DNA from: Artemisia argyi | Taxonomy: Eukaryota > Streptophyta > Magnoliopsida > Asterales > Asteraceae | Assembly (NCBI GenBank): GCA_030686995.1 | Contig: CM060706.1 | Location: 143,488,505 to 143,552,504, forward strand | Length of the DNA stretch: 64,000 nt | Reading direction: 5' to 3' | Shown here: positions 1-10,518 of the stretch, one piece after another | How the letters are laid out: each line of letters opens with the position of its first letter | How positions within the stretch are numbered: the stretch's first letter is position 1 | Notes under the pieces: generated by a model | Told to the model about the DNA's origin: nothing | Seen by the model: the letters and a program-made list of their open reading frames with translations, nothing else | Database searches by the model: none | Position numbers and translations under genes: made by a program

Positions 1-270
1 TAGGAACCCTGGCACGGAGAGCCACTGGACATGAGGACGTCCAGAATAGTTATCATTCATCAATTTTGTGTCGTAAAACGTATCTTTGGGACCTTTCTTT
101 TGGAAAAAGTACATCTTTTACTGTAAAAACTCTTATGAAAAAATGAATGATAACAATCTTTTTCAAAAACGTCTATTTTCGAGTCGTTTTCTATTATCTT
201 GTCTTTGTTTCCATGAGTAATACCCCAAACATTTTATCCGCTGCGATCAGTGAAAAATGGGGGTATTACA
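1..270 (+). repeat. Element A: end of the 5' LTR
   Basis: This stretch precedes a primer-binding site and ends in TATTACA, a CA terminus as expected for an LTR. Its beginning lies before the window, so neither LTR length nor LTR identity can be judged. No ORF of interest is seen in it; the ORF that could be read from 250 to 498 is only the tandem repeat downstream. Confidence 0.7.
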
Positions 271-273
271 GAT

Positions 274-286
274 TGGCATCAGAGCC
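274..286 (+). other. Element A primer-binding site
   Basis: TGGCATCAGAGCC lies three bases after the LTR end and differs by one base from TGGTATCAGAGCC, the complement of the 3' end of initiator methionine tRNA. It marks the plus orientation of A and the start of its leader. Confidence 0.8.
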
Positions 287-354
287 TTGGTTATAGAAAA
301 CAAAAGGATTTTCCTAAAATTGTAACCACTTTTTCAAAAAGGTCCTCCGTGCAA

Positions 355-575
355 GTAGAATCCCCAACTACCTTTAGGTTAGAATCCGCAACTGCCTTTA
401 GATTAAAATCCCCAACTACCTTTAGGTTAGAATCCCCAACTGCCTTTAGATTGGAATCCCCAACTGCCTTTAGGTTAGAATCCCCAACTTGCCTTTAGAA
501 CTAACTTGCCTTTAGATTAGATCCCCCGAATTGCCTTTAGGATTAGATATCTCACTATTGCCCTTAGGATAGAAT
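355..575 (+). repeat. 24-bp tandem repeat in the leader of element A
   Basis: Units of 24 bp with a core AATCCCCAACTGCCTTTAGG begin at 359, 383, 407, 431, 455 and 479, followed by decayed copies to about 575. Related CCTTTAGG/CCTTAGG words reappear at 23490-23620 in the same leader beyond element B. It is non-coding leader sequence between the primer-binding site and the first ORF. Confidence 0.85.
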
Positions 576-656
576 CCCCACTATTAGAATTGCCTTTAAA
601 ATGCTTATTTAGGTTAGAATTATTCTAAGATATTCCTTCGGGAATTACAGTTAGAT

Positions 657-944
657 ATGTCATCCTTTAACAATCCTATCATCGTGTTGGATATCGATGA
701 GACGGATACTTCATCCGATGGTTATGAGTATGCTCCGGCTACTCCTACTCACTCATCTACTGGTTCTGATTCTTCAGAAGAATTAGCCCAGAATATCTTA
801 ACTAACCTAGGATTAGAACTTTCCCGGAATGACTCCTATATGCAAGCATATAATGGGTATATGCAGGCATATGGTGGAAACATTCCTACTGTACCTACTA
901 TAACTCCTACCCCACCTAAACCCCACTATACTAGTCAAGATCGT
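657..944 (+). pseudogene. Element A upstream ORF, 5' part
   Basis: The first ORF after the leader starts at an ATG (657) and encodes about 96 residues before element B interrupts it. It is acidic and Ser/Thr/Pro-rich, with a repeated Tyr-Met-Gln-Ala-Tyr word. The reading frame stops being element A at 944, exactly at a codon boundary, and resumes in the same phase at 22976. Together the two parts would make roughly 225 residues, placed before gag. I do not know a function; the position and the coiled-coil second half match the upstream ORF of element B. It could be an N-terminal extension of gag. Confidence 0.6.
940..944. other. Target-site duplication of element B, left copy
   Basis: ATCGT directly precedes the LTR start TGCAACACCC and is repeated at 22971-22975 after the other LTR. 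Confidence 0.9.
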
Positions 945-1423
945 TGCAACACCCCCAAAATTTGATACAGCGGAAGACTCAACAAGCTTTCGGGGTGCTA
1001 CGGGGATTGGTATCCATTCAAAGTCATGAAAGAACGAGATAAAGTAAACATAAGAAAAATACAACCATGCGGGGTTTTAAAGTTTACATTTATCCCAAAA
1101 TCATCCAATGTCAGGCCCAAAAGAAATAAATATAGGTCCACAATTATTTATCAGAGTTTCAGAAAATAGATCCATAACCAGGTGCCATAGCCAAGCCTCC
1201 AATCCAAGCATCCAAGGGCATCACTTAATTACCTGAGAAAACGTGCTAAAAGTCAGCTTTCGCTGGTGAGATCATAGGTTTAAATTCATTATTCAATATA
1301 GTGGACATATACGCAAAACGCTTGCTAGCTAGACTAGGTCTCAATCATACAACCCAGATAATCCAACCAAATCAAATTAAATCAACCCTATAGATGCACG
1401 CTATAGCTCAAATCAATCCAATC

Positions 1424-1612
1424 AATAGCTTACCTAGTTCATGTCTAGGCCTCGCTCTATAATCAATCCAATAGCTTACCTAGTTCGGGACTAGGCCTCG
1501 CTCAACAACCAATCGATAGCTTACCTAGTTCGGGACTAGGCCTCACTCTATAACCAAATCAATAGCTTACCTAGTTCGGGACTAGGCCTCGCTCAATCCT
1601 ACCTAGTTCTAT
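1424..1612. repeat. Tandem repeat with CCTAGTTCGGGACTAGG palindrome
   Basis: Four copies of a unit of roughly 45-50 bp each contain the interrupted palindrome CCTAGTTCGGGACTAGG followed by CCTCGCTC. A fifth partial CCTAGTTC copy follows at 1600. The same array is at 19862-20050 in the other LTR. Confidence 0.85.
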
Positions 1613-2675
1613 AAGCATAACAAGTTTTAAATAAACAAAGCGATAATAGTCCACATAAAGCATTTGCACGTTTCTCACCCCAAGTATTGAAAACAAAGTT
1701 CAAGAGCAAAAGTGGGGCTATGACTCACCTCAAGTCCAGAAAATCCTCAAAAGAAATCGATAGATGAAAGACGTAAGCAAACTCAAGTAACGACAACTAC
1801 AGACTCGGCACTTCCTAACAATATCAAACTCGTTCATAAATCATTTCCTTAAAATCAAATATTCCCATTCCCGAACGTATTCCATTTAACTTTCCAAAAA
1901 TATCCATTTCTCGAATTATCTTCATATTAATTTGAAGTTTGACGTTTGGTATCCATATGGGTGGAGGGTCGACACAACTCAAACCAAGAAGTTAAAACGA
2001 AAGAAATAATAAACCATCTATAGGTCTAATATTAGCCCAATATATTATTTAAATAAATCATCGAAGTTTATCAAATCCGTCGATTTAATAATCCCCCATA
2101 TTTATTTACGTAATATATCGCTCCAAGATTATACCCAACCTAAATCACATAGCACAAAGAATACTATATGGTAAATATCGTAGTCCAATAAATTCCCTAT
2201 ATATATATCGTCCAATTTACCAAATTCGTCAATTTAGCCAATTCCATGAGATATTTAGTAATTTATTATCCTAATACACGTACCACAACCTATGGGCGTC
2301 GTGGGATACTATGCCCATTAATATACTCATTTTATATAGCCAAATAACTCGATTTAACCCGTCGATTAAATAAGTTACGTAGTTATAGAAAACGGTTATA
2401 TTAATCGTCATATATCCGTGACAACACAAAAGTCACATAATAAAGCCCACTTGGACTTTAAGCAACCACAACTCGTATAACTCGATAAGTTTTTCTAAAT
2501 TTATAAAAAGTCATGTTTTTAATTATTTCTTACCCGACGTATTAGTTCTCGACATTATTTCTAGTTATTTATATATAATAATACTCCGACATTTATTGTA
2601 CTATTCGCATAGTATAATAATTATCGTTATATTACTATAACGTTTACTCGTGATTGTTTTATTATTAATATACGC

Positions 2676-2817
<142 letters not shown>

Positions 2818-3361
2818 GTTTATCACGTCTATATACGTATATAAACGATTATATTATCAATAATATTATTACGAGTATTATTATTAATGTTTGATTTTAA
2901 CTATTTATCGAGTCATAAGAATTTGGTCACATGTCCGAGTCATTACTCTCGGCTCATAGTCCAAGTCCACAAATAATAATAACCAAGTCATGAATAAATA
3001 AACAACTCCGTCCAAATCAATCCCAAATCCACGTGCTACAACATGAGGGTCCGACTACGGCACCCGACTAACCTATCTCCGTCAATCTAAGTGACCGTCT
3101 CACAATCGGTCCCCAATCAAATTCGTCAACTCAACTCCATAACAATAACCAATATATCATCCCATCCTCGGCTCCCAAGTAACACCAACAATATCAACAA
3201 CACCAAAGCAATTATACCCCCAACAATAATATCAATCAACCACAATAAAGAAAATACCAAGAAACCAATTAAGGTCACCAATTAAATCAAGTCTTCCGGG
3301 TCAACTTACCAAGTCAAACGGGTCAATAATACTCCACACAAAATAATAACGTGGGTCATTT

Positions 3362-3644
3362 CCGAGACCACTAAGTCTCGGCTTGCTCTATTCGAGCCAA
3401 ACCAAACCAAACGGACCCCTTGGGTCTTTGCTGTCACGACAACAACAACAACATGAAACGAGGGACCCCTTTGGGTCTCGGCATGATTAAACGAGCCACA
3501 AAACGCGACCCCGAGACCTCAAGGGTCTCGGTTATGCTCAATCCGAGCATCAAACCCACCAAGAATCAAATCATAACGGACCAAGAGTCCTCTTGGACTC
3601 CCAACGAGCCAAGAAAAGTGTCACACCGAGACCATAGGTCTCGG
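3362..3644. repeat. Array of GGTCTC hairpins in the B LTR
   Basis: Perfect inverted repeats lie at 3362-3381 (arms CCGAGAC/GTCTCGG), 3511-3531 (arms CCGAGACC/GGTCTCGG, loop 5), 3585-3600 (arms GAGTCC/GGACTC, loop 4) and 3626-3644 (arms CCGAGACC/GGTCTCGG, loop 3), with less perfect ones at 3419-3480. Counterparts occur in the other LTR, for example 21936-21954. The ORF that spans this array is not credible as a gene. Confidence 0.8.
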
Positions 3645-4665
3645 TCAAGCTCCAATCGAGCCAAAAACCATAACCAAACGCGACCCAAATTGCAAATCGA
3701 GCACCAACTCGAGTCAAAATCCACACCCAAGATACCAAACGGATTTTTAAGACAAAAATATTAATTCCCCATTAGTTTTATTTCGAAACCCATCAAAAAC
3801 AACCCGTGTGGACACGGATTAAATCACGAATCGAGGCACACGAGTGAGATTCGTGGCCACTCACCTTCAAAACGACTCCAAGATTATGTTTCTTCAAAAA
3901 CCCAACAAAGAAAAGATGAAAAAGTGCTTTTATAGGGGCGGTAGTAATTGTTTCATGGTGTTAGAGGAGGTTTTAGGGCGCGTGATGTATACCAAAAGAT
4001 AGATCGTGAAAAGGTGATTAAAATGGTGGTGTTGGTTTGTTTGTGGAGGCGGCGGTGTGGTGATGGTGGCGGCCGGAGATGCGGCGGCTAGGGTTTGGGG
4101 ATGGTGAGGTGATGTTTAGAGAGAGAGAGAGAGAGTAATTTGGTGAGGGTGAGGGTGTGTTTGTGTGTTGTGTGCAAACCGACCCACACAAGGACGATTT
4201 GTAGTTTACATATAAAAAATAAATAAATTTTCATGATAATAATAATAATGTTATTATTAAGGTAGGTGAGGTGACCCGGAGTAATAGACACGGACCAAAC
4301 CCGAAACCTTTTTAAAACAAATCAACTCTCTCGAACCGAACCCATTCCAAATAATCAAAAACCTCGCGATACGTTCCAAAAATATAAATATTCGAACCAA
4401 TATTAAAATAATTAAAATTGTTAGGTTATCCTAGTGCCGGAGTCAATGTAGTGCCAAATAATGATCTCAAAAATAAATCATCACAAATGATTCGAACCAA
4501 ATCATTAATAAATAATCAAATTCCATAAATAACGTACGATTTAAAAATCACATTCCAACGTTCATAAAATATATCATCACAATAAACTTTTCAAATATTC
4601 CAAAGTTATAAATTTTTAAAGTAATGCGGGTTTCAAAACGGCTCCCTAAATTGCCAGTTGTCACA

Positions 4666-4677
4666 TCCTCCCAGCCT
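4666..4677 (-). other. Element B polypurine tract
   Basis: On the minus strand AGGCTGGGAGGA abuts the 3' LTR, the expected position of the plus-strand primer. Confidence 0.75.
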
Positions 4678-4717
4678 TAGAAGAAACCCGTCCTGGGTTT
4701 CACTCGGAACAAACCAT

Positions 4718-5953
4718 CTACGAAGTAAAAAGCTTCGGATATCTCTTTCAAAACTCATTCTCACGTTCCCACGTGAATTCCGGTCCATGCCGCGAATTCC
4801 AACGAACTTTGATGAGCGGAATACGAATTTTCATAAGTCGTTTAATCTCTCTATCCAATATCTCAGTCGGTTCCTCTACAAAATTCAAATTTTCATCCAC
4901 ACGAATATCTTTAATCGGTATAACCGGCATTTCATCTGAAAGACATTTCTTCAAATTGCTAACATGAAACACATCATGAACTTTACTCAGTTCCTATGGT
5001 AATTCCAACCGATAAGCCACGGGCCCAATTCTTTCCAAAATGAGAAATGGTCCAATGTAGCGGGGGTTAAGTTTCCCACGTTTCCCGAAACGTATCACAC
5101 CCTTCCAAGGCGAGACTTTCAGCATCACTTTGTCTCCAACCTGGAATTCTAGGGGTTTACGTCTCTGATCGGCATAACTTTTCTGTCTATCTCTAGCTGC
5201 TTGTAGTCGATCACGAATTTGAGTCACTTTCTTAGTAGTCTCCAAAATAAGCTCAGGGCCTGTGAGTTGGCTATCTCCAACTTCAGCCCAACCAATAGGC
5301 GAACGACATTTACGACCATATAAAGCTTCAAATGGTGCAGCTTTTAGACTTGTGTGGTAGCTATTATTGTAAGAAAACTCCGCTAGGGGTAGATACTTCT
5401 CCCAGCCTTTACCAAAGTCTATTATGCATGCACGAAGCATATCCTCCAAATTCTGAATAGTTCTCTCACTTTGACCATCGGTTTGGGGGTGATATGCAGT
5501 ACTCATATCAAGTCTCGTCCCCAAAGCGGTTTGAAGTGATCGCCACAATGCTGACGTGAAGCAGCTGTCGCGATCAGAAATAATCGATATCGGAACTCCA
5601 TGACGAGAAACAATCTCCTTCACATACAACCTCGCAAGTTTATCAACACTATCATCTTCGCTAATCGCCAGGAAATGAGCAGACTTAGTCAATCGATCCA
5701 CAATTACCCAGATAGCGTCACAACCGCTAGCTGTCTTTGGTAATTTGGTAATAAAGTCCATTGTGATCCGCTCCCACTTCCAAACCGGGAGTTCTGGCTG
5801 CGTCAATAATCCTGACGGTCGTTGATGTTCGGCCATAACCTTAGAGCAAGTCAAACACTTACTAATGTACAATGCTATATCTGCCTTCATATTTGGCCAC
5901 CAATATAACTTTTTCAAATCCTGGTACATCTTGTCAGACCCAGGATGAATAGA
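4718..5953 (-). pseudogene. Element B integrase core and chromodomain (3' part of pol)
   Basis: Continues the pol frame from 14080 after element C. It begins in the integrase zinc-binding region (the Cys pair of HHCC appears as CLTC), followed by the core with Asp, Asp and Glu at residues 58, 119 and 155 counted from the Met at 5929, a D-D35E spacing. A C-terminal module with GPF follows, then a chromodomain ending near TWERE. A TAG at 4994-4996 separates integrase from chromodomain, where a Gln codon is likely ancestral, and a TGA at 4748-4750 precedes the last 10 codons, which end at the TAG at 4718-4720. Integrase inserts the cDNA and chromodomains direct insertion to heterochromatin; this copy is dead. 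Confidence 0.9.
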
Positions 5954-5958
5954 GTATA
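5954..5958. other. Target-site duplication of element C, left copy
   Basis: GTATA here and GTATC at 14075-14079 flank element C; four of five bases match, so one copy has mutated. Confidence 0.75.
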
Positions 5959-7556
5959 TGTGGAAAACTAGAAGGGGGGGGGGGTTGAATAGTTTTACGT
6001 CTTTTTAATTTTATTATGAAAACTTAGTTTAGTTTTAAAACCTTGTTTGCTTTTAAAACTTTGATTCAATCTTATGTGAACTCAAATCTTGAACAATATG
6101 AACAAGTATATCTAAGTATGAACAATAATAACAATGTAAGCTAAGTATGTGAAATCAACACATGCATAATATAAACAATTATAACTATATATAAGAGATA
6201 AGTACGTAATCGTTTATTTTATAATCCTTAGTTATATTTTGTATGAAAACTATACTTGATCGAAATGATCAATTATATGTATGTAACCTTTTTACTTTGA
6301 TTGTAAAAACTTTGTTTTGTGAATGAAACTTTCGTTTGATCTTTAAGTAAAATCAATCCTAGCACTATATGAGCAACTATATATATACGTCTACGTCTAC
6401 AAAAGTAATAACGATATAAGCAAGATAATAAGTAAGATATGGAAAGATCTAACCGCGAGACAAAAGATTTATAGTGGTTCGGCTACAAGGACACCTTCCT
6501 TGCCCTACTCCACTCCTCGAGTCACCTACTCGAGAGTTTTCTTCACTATGTCAACAAGCTCCCTTATGGCGGAGAAAACCGTACACACCAATTTACACAC
6601 CACTTCTTCTTCACACCTAAGTCACAACTTCTACACACCTTCTTCAAATCAATCTACTTCACAACTAACTACTCCACACCTAGCTTCTTCACTACAATCT
6701 AATTCCTAACTTTTCTTTTTCACACCAAGCAACTAACTAATCACACAATCTATATATCTAGCACAACTATCTACAATCAAATATTCACAACAATCTTCAC
6801 AAAGAATAGTGCAAATAATCTTGATGATGCACCAACAACTTGGATGTGGAGGTCACAACAAGTTGTAATACTTCTTGTCTTGGGGGATAGAAGTATTCTT
6901 TTCTTGCACTTAAGAGGATGAAGTTTGGATCACTTTGAAACAAAGATTTATGTATGTATGATCAAAGGATTTTAGAGAATAGAAATGAGATCTATAACAG
7001 AAAGTTTTGGGGTGCAAAAGGTGAGAAAAATCTGTGGAATGAACCAGTATTTATAGGGGAGAAAATACTGTTTGGGAGCGTGACCGGTCCCCTTAATTGG
7101 GTGCCGGTCCCCTTAATAATTAAGGGGACCGCCTAGTATAATTAAGGGGGCCGCCTAAGAAAAAAATATTTTTTCTTCAGATTTTTTGTCTTTTTGTGGG
7201 GGAGATTTTTCCTGAAGAATGTAGCCGTTTTTTGGGTTGAAATTTGAATTCAAACTATTTATTTTGAATAAAACATTTCTTATAAATACAAAATTGTTTT
7301 GTATAAGTTTAAAAATGTTTGTTCCACTTTAATAAAATGTAAGGTTTGTAAAAATAAAAATTCCTTTGATCATAAAATGCATTAGACACTTTGTTTATTC
7401 ATACCTTAAGTGATATGGATGCTAAAGCAAATATTTATGACTAAATACTTGTTTACGTCATAATTTGTAGTTCAAAGAGTTTACGTTTTGTGATTATCAA
7501 AACATAGAGATATCGATATATGTTAATAATGTTTTTAGGCATTATTTATATCAACA
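5959..7556 (-). repeat. Element C 3' LTR (left copy)
   Basis: 1598 bp, TG to CA ends. A G-run near its start is longer than in the partner (12 versus 7), and it lacks a 30-bp ACACACCAAT-type duplication present at about 13087-13116. Confidence 0.92.
7082..7157. repeat. GGTCCCCTTAATT hairpin block in the C LTR
   Basis: Four copies of a 13-base word are arranged as two forward (GGTCCCCTTAATT) and two inverted, the central pair forming a near-perfect palindrome around AATAATT. Copies lie also at 13599-13674 in the other LTR and at 9088-9161 inside the element, in the same order and orientation. Confidence 0.85.
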
Positions 7557-8239
7557 ATCTCCCTCGTTTTGATGATTACAAAATCTAAACTCATTAAGTC
7601 TAAAAATTAATTTTTAGACAAGTACTTAGTGAGTTTATATTCACTTCTCCCCCTTTTTGTAGAATCAAAAAGGTTATGCCGTCTAGCTTCATAAATGAAG
7701 TTAGACGGGATGAAAGCTCCCCCTTGATGTGTGCTCCCCCTCGTTCGAGTGCACCAAGGAAACGAGATATGGAATTCTCGCAAGAAAAATATTAGGAGCA
7801 CAAGCATATATAGAAGAATATGCAATACACATAAGCATAGCAAAAGAATATTAAGGATACATAACAATTAATTCAAAGTGATTATGTTAAAGATCCTAAT
7901 TTGCCAAAGAGAGCCATCGGACTTGCTTGTAACAAAAGGTTGGTTGATTCGTATTTGAAAGTGAAAATCATAAGCATATAGTATGCTTAGATAGTTGATG
8001 ATGGAGTGTTTGGAATGAAGATGGTTGAGTTAGGGTAAGGTTGTTGGATTAATGGAGGTATATGTTTGGGTCATGAATGTTGGAGACTTTGGTGGTGGAG
8101 AGTTTGTAGCGGAAGAGGTTGATTAAGGTTTTGGATGTTGTTCAAGTGAGGGTATTGGATGTGATCTAGTGAGAAGACATTCAATCCAAGTGAAGTGTTC
8201 ATTGAATGCAATGGTTTTTAGGAGAAAGATGCAACAAGG
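7557..8239 (-). other. Element C 3' untranslated region with polypurine tract
   Basis: Non-coding on inspection. On the minus strand AAAACGAGGGAGAT abuts the 3' LTR at 7557-7570 and is the likely polypurine tract. Several CCCCCTTT/CCCCCTTG words (7650-7740) give extra purine-rich patches on the sense strand. A short ORF at 7607-7867 is hydrophobic but has no family I recognise and I do not call it. Confidence 0.6.
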
Positions 8240-9082
8240 TCAATTGTTGACATGTTTTTCAACTTGATTTATGTTGTGTGGTGATGAGGGTGAGCTAGAT
8301 GAAGATGGATCCAAATTTCGTTGAGCAAGATGTAAGGCTAAAAGAGCATTAAGCTCATGGGCTTCTTGTAGCTCCTCAACGAACTTCAAGTGTTCGAAGG
8401 AAGGTGATGGTGGTGGAGCATGATAGTTGTCTTGGGTGAGGGTTTGAACATGCAACATAGGAATGGCATGTGAAGTTGTAGGATGTGGTGGTGATACTCT
8501 TGGTGGTGGAGACATGTTTGAGCTTGGGTAATCATGAAAACATGATATGGGTGGAAGAGATGCTTCATGAGTGGATGGTGTTTTTGTTGAGTGAGCAACA
8601 TGTAAAGTGTTGGTAATGAGGTTGGGATTATTGTTTTGGGATTGTGCATGCTCATCATAAGAAGGAGCATTAGTGAAAGCGCGAATGGATGATTTGTTCT
8701 TAAATGGATCATTTTTGTGAGAGTGAGGTTTAGGTGTTGGTTGATTATGAACAACATCACTTGAGTTGTGAAAGGGTTCATTTGAGTGAACATGAGGTTT
8801 GTGTATCATGAAATATGGTTTGACCTTCATGGGTTATGTTGTAGTGGTGATGACACACTTTGTAGAGTGTAGGGAATAGTTATATGGTTGAATCTTTTTG
8901 TGATGATGATTAGGTGGAGTTTTTGGTGAAGATGGAAAATGAGTATCAAGTGATGTGATTGGTAGGATCAAGGATGGATAAACAATGATGAAAGGTTTAG
9001 GATAGAATAGGTTTGTGAATTTTGAGAAGTGTAGGATGAAATGGGCTAAAAAGTAGAAAAAGGAAACAACACCTTCGATCAT
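8240..9082 (-). pseudogene. Unknown ORF in the env-like position of element C
   Basis: An ATG at 9082 opens a frame that runs to 8240, broken by one TAA at 8834-8836; the next ATG is one codon later in the same frame. Without that stop it would be about 280 codons. The first 45 residues are strongly hydrophobic (FFYFLAHFILHF), like a membrane segment or signal anchor; the middle is Pro/His/Ser-rich and low in complexity; a leucine-rich helix (about residues 150-170 of the second part) precedes a Ser-rich tail. SIRE-type Copia elements often carry an env-like ORF 3' of pol, and the position fits, but no family match can be claimed. An overlapping ORF at 8386-8793 is a shadow. Confidence 0.4.
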
Positions 9083-9087
9083 CAGAT

Positions 9088-9161
9088 GGCCGGTCCCCTT
9101 AATTGGAGGCCGGTCCCCTTAATAATTAAGGGGGCCGCCTTATGATTTAAGGGGGCCGCCC
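9088..9161. repeat. Internal copy of the GGTCCCCTTAATT hairpin block
   Basis: Directly upstream (sense strand) of the unknown ORF start at 9082, this copies the block of the LTRs in the same order and orientation with a few substitutions. Confidence 0.85.
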
Positions 9162-10518
9162 ATCTGGTGATTCCCAGATTGCCAGAAAAGGGTTTTTGGT
9201 AGTGAATTGCAGAAAGGTTGTGTTTTTGGTTTCAAACAAGTCCAACTCTTTGAGGCAATTAATCATATACTAATTATGTAGGCAATTATGTAGCCAAAGC
9301 ATGTTAACCAAAGAGATTAAGTAAACAAGCAATTTTATCTAGCATGTAAACATACTCATCAAGCAAGTAAAATATAAGTGCTAGGAAACAATAAAGCAAC
9401 ATCAAGTAGATCATAACTACATAACTAGGAGATTTAATCCTAATGTGTGTCAATGTGCAATAAGTGGGTAGTTATGATAGCATGGATTTCTTGACTTGTT
9501 ACAAACAAAGTCTTAATGAACAAACCATGGTCCTCTTGATTTGATTTAGTTCACTTATAAGTGTCATTTATATAAATATAGATGACAAATATGAGATCAC
9601 CATGCATGATTTTAAAAGAGACGTTTTTAGCATTATTCAACAATGTTTGAAAGTAAGTTTTCACTTAGATGTGAGAGTTATTTGAATAAAATAGATCGGG
9701 TTTTTACTTCAAAATGTGTGAATGAACGGTAAAGAATTTTTTCCCAATCTTTAGTTTTGATCAAAACAAAATTATGTATATTGATAGTGAAAACATGTTA
9801 TTTAAAAGTGGGATAGTTATTTGAAAAACTATTTTCCAAAATGTGAGGTTTTTGCATATTTTTAGAGATATTAGATTTTTGACAACAAATATCATAAATC
9901 AAATATTTAAAAAAAAAATGTTTATTAAAGATCTCATGCTCAAGAGGATTGGTTAAGCATATTATTATCTCATGCTATCGTTTCTACATATCCTATGATC
10001 CTAAAGGAAATGAAGACGATAATTTATATGTTAGATGCGAGAGTGTTGAATGAGGTATAACCTAACATCTATAGTTCCTTATTTTTCGCACGCTTATCTA
10101 ACTTAATGCCATAGACTACGAGAGTTTGTTTCATCCATAGTTTTCCTACGCGAGGGATCTAATCCTACTTCTATATTAACGATCGATCCACTTAACTCAT
10201 TTCACTTCATCACCATGAGTTTGCTAATAGTGGATATAGAAGATTTCCATTTTCTATTTCGTTCGGCAATGAACAGTTTTATCTTATTCCTAGGAGAGTC
10301 AACCAAAGATGTTTCTAGGTTATAAGAATATAAGCAATTATGTACTAAGCATTAATCTAACTAATCATTTATCTAAGCATGCAAATTATAGTGATGAACT
10401 TAAAAGAAACGTGTACCTTTTAGTCTTCAATAGAATATCTTCAAGCACTTCAAGTGACCATGTTGACTTATAGAAGTCATTTGTAGATGATATTCCAACT
10501 TCTTCCAAGATTGACAAC
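9162..10518 (-). other. Element C internal stretch without genes
   Basis: About 1.35 kb where pol would be expected after gag. I see no ORF or recognisable protease, integrase, reverse transcriptase or RNase H remnant in any frame, only AT-rich sequence. So pol was deleted cleanly or replaced rather than slowly decayed. Confidence 0.6.

Noticed and set aside
250..498. ORF with repeated Pro-Thr-Ala-Phe-Arg-Leu-Glu-Ser units
   Set aside because: It begins inside the LTR and reads the 24-bp leader repeat, which stays open because 24 is divisible by three.
3420..3764. ORF of 114 codons in the B LTR (shorter copy at 21729)
   Set aside because: Lies over the hairpin array in the antisense direction; the second LTR copy is cut short, so no selection for coding.
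7607..7867. Hydrophobic 86-codon ORF in the C 3' region
   Set aside because: Adjacent to the polypurine tract, low complexity, no recognisable domain; insufficient support.
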